A DNA stretch of 64,000 bases, from assembly GCF_903914075.1 (NCBI RefSeq), contig NZ_CAIWNQ010000003.1:372001-436000 (forward strand), written 5' to 3'. The notes under the pieces are model-generated. The model did no database searches, had not been told where the DNA came from, and saw only the letters and a program-made list of their open reading frames with translations. Position 1 is the stretch's first letter, and each line of letters begins with the position of its first letter. This DNA is from Ruegeria sp. THAF57. Lineage in GTDB: Bacteria > Pseudomonadota > Alphaproteobacteria > Rhodobacterales > Rhodobacteraceae. Positions 59,241-64,000 of the stretch are shown here, in pieces. A program made the translations under genes and the position numbers.

Positions 59241-59924
59241 ATGGGATGCATTCGGGTGAGACAATCGCCAATCGAAAAAACAAACCCCGAGGGGCGGCGG
59301 CGTACCGAGTCCAAAGAGGTGAGGCGTCAACAACTCATCGACGCTACAATCGACTCAATTGCTCAGAACGGAATTGGCGGAACGACCATGTCCACCGTGA
59401 CCGAGATTGCAGGTTTGTCGCTCGGCATCGTCAACTTCCACTTCAAAAGCAAACAAAAATTGCTGGAAGAAACGCTGCTGTTTCTCGCCAACGAACACCA
59501 CGAACAGTGGTTGGAAGCCTTCGATAATGCAGGCTTGTCAGCGCCAGAAAAGCTGTTGGCTATCGTCGATGCGCATTTTCACCCCCATATTTGCACTCCA
59601 AAGAAACTGGCCGTTTGGTTTGCTTTTTTTGGAGAGGCAGGGCGGCGCCAAGTCTACCGCAATCTTATCAATGGTATCGATCAAGAGCGGTACAATATCG
59701 CGCTGCGCCTGTGTTCCGAAATTTCTGAGGACGGTGGGTGCGACGACATTCCGCCAACGCAAGTCGCCAACATTTTGGAGGCTCTTTACGACGGAATCTG
59801 GTTGGAGCTTTTGACTTATCCCGAGAATTTTCAACGTTCTGTTGCCCGGGATCACATCTCCGCCTTCCTTTCCAAGGTCTATCCGGACCACTTTCAAATG
59901 CCCGCATTCAACAACAGTGATTGA
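59241..59924 (+). CDS. TetR/BetI-like transcriptional regulator 3
   Basis: A TetR regulator of 227 residues from the ATG at 59241 (or 222 from a GTG at 59256). The helix-turn-helix is TTMSTVTEIAGLSLGIVNFH near residues 45-65, and the C-terminal domain has the BetI-like CTPKKLAVWFAFFGEAGRR. The sequence tracks regulator 1 throughout (EVRRQQLIDATIDSIAQNG; FLSKVYPDHF end), which suggests a duplicated pair with the same binding site. It is followed by the trimethylamine dehydrogenase-like gene 75 bp downstream, and preceded by operator copy 3. Confidence 0.88.
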   Translation: MGCIRVRQSPIEKTNPEGRRRTESKEVRRQQLIDATIDSIAQNGIGGTTMSTVTEIAGLSLGIVNFHFKSKQKLLEETLLFLANEHHEQWLEAFDNAGLSAPEKLLAIVDAHFHPHICTPKKLAVWFAFFGEAGRRQVYRNLINGIDQERYNIALRLCSEISEDGGCDDIPPTQVANILEALYDGIWLELLTYPENFQRSVARDHISAFLSKVYPDHFQMPAFNNSD

Positions 59925-59999
59925 AACAAAGCGGCCCTAAAACCGGAATCTCCAGACAAAATCAGCCAGCGCATGACGCAGCTAACTAAGGGTAAAAAT

Positions 60000-62057
60000 A
60001 TGGGTAGGGACTCTCGCTACGACATCCTTTTCGAACCAGTCCAAATCGGGCCAGTTACTGCACCAAACCGGTTTTATCAGGTGCCGCACTGTACTGGAAT
60101 GGGTTGGCAATACCCGCGTACACTTGCCGAGATGCGCAAAGTGAAAGCGCAAGGCGGATGGGGTGTCATATGTACGGAATACAACTCAATCCATCCTTCT
60201 TCTGATGACCTACCGCACCCTTATGCGTCGCTTTGGGATGACAGTGATGTTCGGGCGCACGCCCTGATGACAGACGCGGTGCACGAATACGGCAGCCTAG
60301 CAGGGGCTGAGCTTTGGTACGGAGGCGCCAACTCAAACAACTTGTTTTCCCGGTTGCCGAGCATGGATGTCGACAGTCGCCCAAATACGAAAGGACACCC
60401 TTTTCAGACACGCGCAATGGACAAACAGGACATCCGGGATTTACGCCGCTGGCATAGAAAGGCGGCTTTGAGGGCGCGAGATGCGGGATTTGATGTTGTC
60501 TATGTTTACGCAACGCACGGATACCTGATCTCGAATTTTCTGCACCCGCGAGTGAACACGCGCAGTGACGAATATGGTGGCAGCTTAGAAAACAGGGTGC
60601 GTTTGACTCGAGAACTGATTGAGGAAACCAAGGACGCTGTTGGCGACAGGTGCGCTGTGGCCGTTCGGTTCTCGGCAGATGAAGAGATCGGCGAGGATGG
60701 TCAGCCAATCTATGGTGAACGTCGAGAGATGTTTGAGATGCTCTCTGACCTGCCGGATTTGTGGGATATCAACATCGCAGACTACTCGGTCGAGATGGGT
60801 GTCTCCCGTTTCACCAAAGAAGCAGCACTTGAACCCTACATGCATTGGATCAAGTCGGTAACGGATAAGCCTGTCGTGACCGTTGGTCGCTTTACGTCAC
60901 CGGATACCATGGTCTCGCAAGTCAGGCGGGGCATAACCGATTTCATCGGGGCTGCGCGCCCGTCGATTGCTGATCCATACCTTCCAAAGAAGATTGAGGA
61001 AGGGCGCTTGTCCGCGATCCGAGAGTGTATTGGATGCAATGTTTGTTACGCCAGTGACTCGATAGGGGTACCTATTCGATGCACTCAAAACCCAACAATG
61101 GGGGAGGAGTGGCGCAAAGGCTGGCACCCTGAAATCATTCGTAAGAAATCCTCAGATGCGCGCGTCTTGATCGTCGGGGCAGGCGCTGCGGGACTGGAAG
61201 CGGCACGGGCACTTGGCGTGCGTGGGTACGATGTCCAATTGGCAGAAGCTACGCGTGAGTTGGGTGGCAGGGTCTCGCGCGAAGCCGCTTTGCCTGGCAT
61301 GAGCGAGTACATTCGCGTCAAAGACTACCGCGAGCAGCAATTGATCGAGATGCCGAACGTTGAAATCTACCGTGAAAGCCCTCTGACAGTTGACGATATC
61401 TTGGCCGTTGATGCTGACCACGTTGCGATCGCTACTGGCGCGACCTGGCGGAAGGAGTATTTTGACGAAGAGCGTTTTGTCCCGGTCGCAGAAGGAGCCG
61501 CCCTAAGCCGCGTTTTCACCCCTGATGACATTATGGATGGAAGGCTCCCCGATGGACCGACGCTCGTTTTCGATGGGGATGGCTACTACATGGCCAGCAT
61601 CATCGCTGAGAAAATACGAGCTCAGGGACATGCCGTCACGCTGGTAACACCATCTGACAGTGTTTCCGACTGGGCTGGAAAAACGTCCGAACGATGGCGC
61701 ATCCGAACGCATCTGCTTCGATTGGGGGTCGAGGTCCTGCCGTCAAAGTCGCTCAAGCATTTTGACGGCGAAATCGCAGAGTTGGAGTGCACCTATGGCG
61801 GGCCAGGTGTGACCGTTCCGGTTGCCAATATTGTTATGGTTACCGCTCGGAAGCCAAATGATAGCCTCTACAGCGGATTGCTAGGGCGGATAAGTTCTGA
61901 AGACTTGAAGTTTAGCCTTCGTCGCATTGGTGATTGTGACGCTCCGGCGATAATTGCGGCAGCGGTTTATTCAGGCCACCGATACGCCCAGGAATTGGGC
62001 GAAGCGGTGGATGAGGACATTCCACTTATTCATGACCGTGTGGATGTCGGGCATTAG
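60000..62057 (+). CDS. Trimethylamine/dimethylamine dehydrogenase-like flavoprotein
   Basis: A 685-residue iron-sulfur flavoprotein closely similar in layout to trimethylamine and dimethylamine dehydrogenases. The FMN barrel starts YDILFEPVQIGP, and QVPHC has Cys at residue 31, the position of the cysteinyl-FMN link in trimethylamine dehydrogenase. CIGCNVCYASDSIGVPIRC holds the four cysteines for [4Fe-4S]. The second half is a Rossmann-type domain (RVLIVGAGAAGLEAARALG) as in that family. It should demethylate a tertiary or secondary amine and pass electrons to an ETF-like carrier. AAGGG precedes the ATG at 60000; the start at 59973 is rejected. Some relatives act on dimethylglycine or stachydrine derivatives. 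Confidence 0.88.
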   Translation: MGRDSRYDILFEPVQIGPVTAPNRFYQVPHCTGMGWQYPRTLAEMRKVKAQGGWGVICTEYNSIHPSSDDLPHPYASLWDDSDVRAHALMTDAVHEYGSLAGAELWYGGANSNNLFSRLPSMDVDSRPNTKGHPFQTRAMDKQDIRDLRRWHRKAALRARDAGFDVVYVYATHGYLISNFLHPRVNTRSDEYGGSLENRVRLTRELIEETKDAVGDRCAVAVRFSADEEIGEDGQPIYGERREMFEMLSDLPDLWDINIADYSVEMGVSRFTKEAALEPYMHWIKSVTDKPVVTVGRFTSPDTMVSQVRRGITDFIGAARPSIADPYLPKKIEEGRLSAIRECIGCNVCYASDSIGVPIRCTQNPTMGEEWRKGWHPEIIRKKSSDARVLIVGAGAAGLEAARALGVRGYDVQLAEATRELGGRVSREAALPGMSEYIRVKDYREQQLIEMPNVEIYRESPLTVDDILAVDADHVAIATGATWRKEYFDEERFVPVAEGAALSRVFTPDDIMDGRLPDGPTLVFDGDGYYMASIIAEKIRAQGHAVTLVTPSDSVSDWAGKTSERWRIRTHLLRLGVEVLPSKSLKHFDGEIAELECTYGGPGVTVPVANIVMVTARKPNDSLYSGLLGRISSEDLKFSLRRIGDCDAPAIIAAAVYSGHRYAQELGEAVDEDIPLIHDRVDVGH

Positions 62058-62115
62058 TTCATTTGACTGTATTACGCGATCTCGATTGAACGTATTCAGT
62101 AAAACGAAGGAGAAA

Positions 62116-62473
62116 CTATCCAGGCCAGATGGCTTAACTATCCGTCCGCTCGAATTGCAAGACAACGAACAGTGGCGCAGGCTGTGGACAGCATACTTGG
62201 GTTTCTACGAGACTGCTGTAAACGGATGCAGGTGAATACAATTGTCTGATCGCTGAGTTGGACGGAAAGCCGGTTGGATTATCGCACAATCTCTACCATC
62301 GGTTCATGTGGTCGGTCGAGGATACGTGTTATCTTATGGATCTTTTCACTGATCCGCAGGTCAGGGGAAAAGGTGTTGATCGAGCTCTGATCGAATGTGT
62401 CTTTCAACCCGCCAAGCAGGAAGGTGTTTCAACCACCTACTGGACAACTCAAGAATTCAACTACGAAGGTTGA
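62116..62473 (+). pseudogene. GNAT acetyltransferase pseudogene
   Basis: Two frames together encode a broken GNAT N-acetyltransferase. The first (from about 62116) has LTIRPLELQDNEQWRRLWTA and ends at a stop at about 62235. The second frame has NCLIAELDGKPVGLSHNLYH and the acetyl-CoA loop-like DPQVRGKGVDRALIECVF and ends at 62473 with TTQEFNYEG. About 25 residues between the pieces are missing, the frames differ, the C-terminal 30 residues are lost, and AAGGAGAAA is followed by no start codon. Acetyl-CoA contact Q/RxxGxG is degraded to RGKGVD. Confidence 0.75.
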
Positions 62474-63082
62474 GTTCTGTAAGCCAAAGTAGCCTATAAA
62501 CGCCATTTATTGTCTGTGAAAAAATCGAATAACTGGTGCCGTCTTGCCGGAAAAACTCATCTTGAGGCGGGCAAGGGTTTAGTAGCCTCCTTCCATATAA
62601 AATTGATCCCAGAAAATTAACTCACATCTAGACCTGGGGCTACTCGATTGGCGGTGATGCTGTATATTCAGTTCCCATTTTCGCTCCCAATGGTGAAACA
62701 CTTTTTGCGCGTTGAAGGATCGAAGTTAGCAAGGTTATCGTCCGGTATTGGTGGCACCGTCTCGACGCCATGTTCGCGTCAGAGGTCCGAAGAAATACTG
62801 TTCGATAATTGCGGAGGTCATATCAGTGGTTTTTTTGGTCTAACGCGGAGTTCGTTGGCCTGCTCGTAACAGGACATTGTCGGTTGCTACGGCCGTTGAA
62901 GCCCTGTCTGGCGCGTGCTGTATTGGAAAGCAGCCGCTAGGTAGCGATAGATGCTGTGTTTTTGAATGCCAATTGCCGCAAGCCGGTGAAAACTGAACGA
63001 ACCGCCCCTATTTTGGATGGGTTAGATTTTCACCTGCATCTCAGGCCAGACCAACCGATCCACAGTGATATTAGGAGAGCAC
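62474..63082. other. Gap without a recognisable gene
   Basis: About 600 bp. Short open frames occur, for example 62648-62869, but none has a ribosome binding site and recognisable motifs together. With the decayed acetyltransferase on its left, it looks like the right edge of the amine locus. AGGAGA at 63074-63079 belongs to the next gene. Confidence 0.5.
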
Positions 63083-64000
63083 ATGTCTGCTTTTGACCAA
63101 ACCGCAACCTCCTTCACCAAAGCCTCGGATTTGTTAGTCGCAGCGCTGGAGGCTGAAGGTGTCGAATATGTTTTCGCTGTCCCCGGCGAGGAAAACCTGG
63201 ATGTGTTGGAGTCTTTAAGGACGTCCAAGATTGAACTTGTTCTGACCCGTCATGAACAGGGCGCAGCGTTCATGGCCGCAACATATGGGCGATTGACGGG
63301 CAAGGCGGGGGTCTGCATGGCAACACTGGGCCCCGGCGCCACAAATTTTGCGACACCAGCCGCCTATGCGCATTTGGGCGGGATGCCACTGGTTATGATC
63401 ACGGGCCAAAAGCCGATCAAAAAATCGAAGCAGGGCCAGTTTCAGATCATTGATGTGGTGGGTTTGTTCGACCCGATTTGCAAGATGTCCAAGCAGATTG
63501 TGCACGGCAACACCATCCCCTCGTTAATCCGAGAAGCGTTTCGCGTCGCGCAAGAGGAGCGTCCCGGCGCCGTTCTACTGGAACTTCCCGAGGATATAGC
63601 AGCCGAAGATACCACCGAGCCGGTCCTGCAACCTCATCCGCGCTACTACGCCGTGGCTGGTGACAGGGTTCTGAATGAGGCGGCCGAGATGATCCGCTCG
63701 GCTAGTATGCCTTTGCTTTTGTTGGGGGCGGGAGCCAACCGAAAGCATGCTCGCAGCGCTCTCAGCCAGTTTGTGAATGACACGCAGATTCCTTTCTTTG
63801 ACACACAGATGGGCAAAGGCGTTGTAGACGAGCGGTCCGATCTGTTTTTAGGAACGGCGGCGTTGTCAGACGGGGACTACCTGCACTGCGCCATCGAACG
63901 GGCTGATCTGATTATCAACGTGGGTCATGATGTGGTGGAAAAACCGCCCTTCTTCATGAAGGAAGGTGGAACCAAGGTTATCCATGTGAACTACAAGGCG
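63083..64000 (+). CDS. Acetolactate synthase-like ThDP enzyme, N-terminal part (cut by window edge)
   Basis: The first 306 codons of a thiamine diphosphate-dependent enzyme, open to the edge. The N-terminal ThDP-binding domain shows YVFAVPGEENLDVLESL, the conserved Glu in LTRHEQGAAFMAATYGRLTG (about residue 58), which activates the cofactor, and MATLGPGATNFATPAAYAHLGGMP. The central domain begins around residue 190 (AASMPLLLLGAGANRKHA-like; seen as SASMPLLLLGAGANRKHA). This fits the large-subunit acetolactate synthase group including AlsS-like and IlvB-like members; related enzymes (glyoxylate carboligase, sulfoacetaldehyde acetyltransferase) are less likely from these motifs. AGGAGA precedes the ATG at 63083. 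Confidence 0.88.
   Translation, partial: MSAFDQTATSFTKASDLLVAALEAEGVEYVFAVPGEENLDVLESLRTSKIELVLTRHEQGAAFMAATYGRLTGKAGVCMATLGPGATNFATPAAYAHLGGMPLVMITGQKPIKKSKQGQFQIIDVVGLFDPICKMSKQIVHGNTIPSLIREAFRVAQEERPGAVLLELPEDIAAEDTTEPVLQPHPRYYAVAGDRVLNEAAEMIRSASMPLLLLGAGANRKHARSALSQFVNDTQIPFFDTQMGKGVVDERSDLFLGTAALSDGDYLHCAIERADLIINVGHDVVEKPPFFMKEGGTKVIHVNYKA

Noticed and set aside
62648..62869. A 73-codon frame in the gap before the acetolactate synthase-like gene
   Set aside because: It lacks a ribosome binding site and recognisable sequence; the start is hydrophobic only by chance.

Overview
The window looks like chromosomal DNA of a marine alphaproteobacterium of the order Rhodobacterales (roseobacter type). 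The grounds are a TRAP transporter operon, tandem DUF1194 von Willebrand proteins, BetI-like TetR regulators, ThyX instead of ThyA, a GC-rich intergenic hairpin of a type I associate with this group, and the overall gene style. No rRNA, tRNA, CRISPR array or intact insertion sequence was seen. Coordinates use the start codon best supported by the ribosome binding site, so several differ from the longest reading frame.

Layout. 1-6.6 kb: start of cobQ (cut by the window edge), a small membrane protein, efp, an orphan ABC-type membrane domain, ygfZ, a glycosyltransferase, a membrane protein and an RpiR regulator. 6.7-15.7 kb: a nine-kilobase catabolic block with an N-formylglutamate amidohydrolase-like enzyme, TRAP dctQMP, a Na/Pi symporter-like protein, a glutamine synthetase-like ligase, an aldehyde dehydrogenase and an iron alcohol dehydrogenase. 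Read together these suggest gamma-glutamylation of an amino alcohol, its two-step oxidation, and release of glutamate plus an amino acid. 15.7-31.5 kb: mostly housekeeping and small conserved genes (a hydrolase that has lost its nucleophile, a low-GC CBS-like membrane protein, parE, ppk2, a MATE pump, an aminotransferase, sdhE, a MarR-type regulator, two DUF1194 proteins, gloA, thyX, cspA). 32.6-35.1 kb: a bufferin-type operon (secreted four-cysteine precursor, DUF692 multinuclear iron oxygenase, DUF2063 partner, DoxX) with an intrinsic terminator between the precursor and enzyme genes. 35.3-37.3 kb: thrS.

37.9-62.5 kb is the most distinctive part: a large accessory locus for N-methylated or quaternary amines. 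It holds a Rieske oxygenase with an 87-residue partner, a flavin amine oxidase, a complete PotFGHI-like ABC importer, a dimethylglycine/sarcosine dehydrogenase-like protein, a methyltransferase, a four-gene operon (two phytoene-desaturase-like flavoproteins, a GcvT-like protein, a class III aminotransferase), a second MATE pump, a PuuB/DadA-like oxidase, a trimethylamine dehydrogenase-like flavoprotein and three TetR regulators. Two unrelated perfect palindromes mark its promoters. TGAATGATCATTCA occurs before the Rieske operon, before the dehydrogenase/methyltransferase pair and before the third TetR gene, with a degenerate copy before the importer. TTTGAGCGCTCAAA lies between the second TetR gene and the four-gene operon. 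This suggests a regulon of two linked modules. A decayed acetyltransferase gene and about 0.6 kb without genes separate it from the 5' part of an acetolactate synthase-like gene at the right edge.
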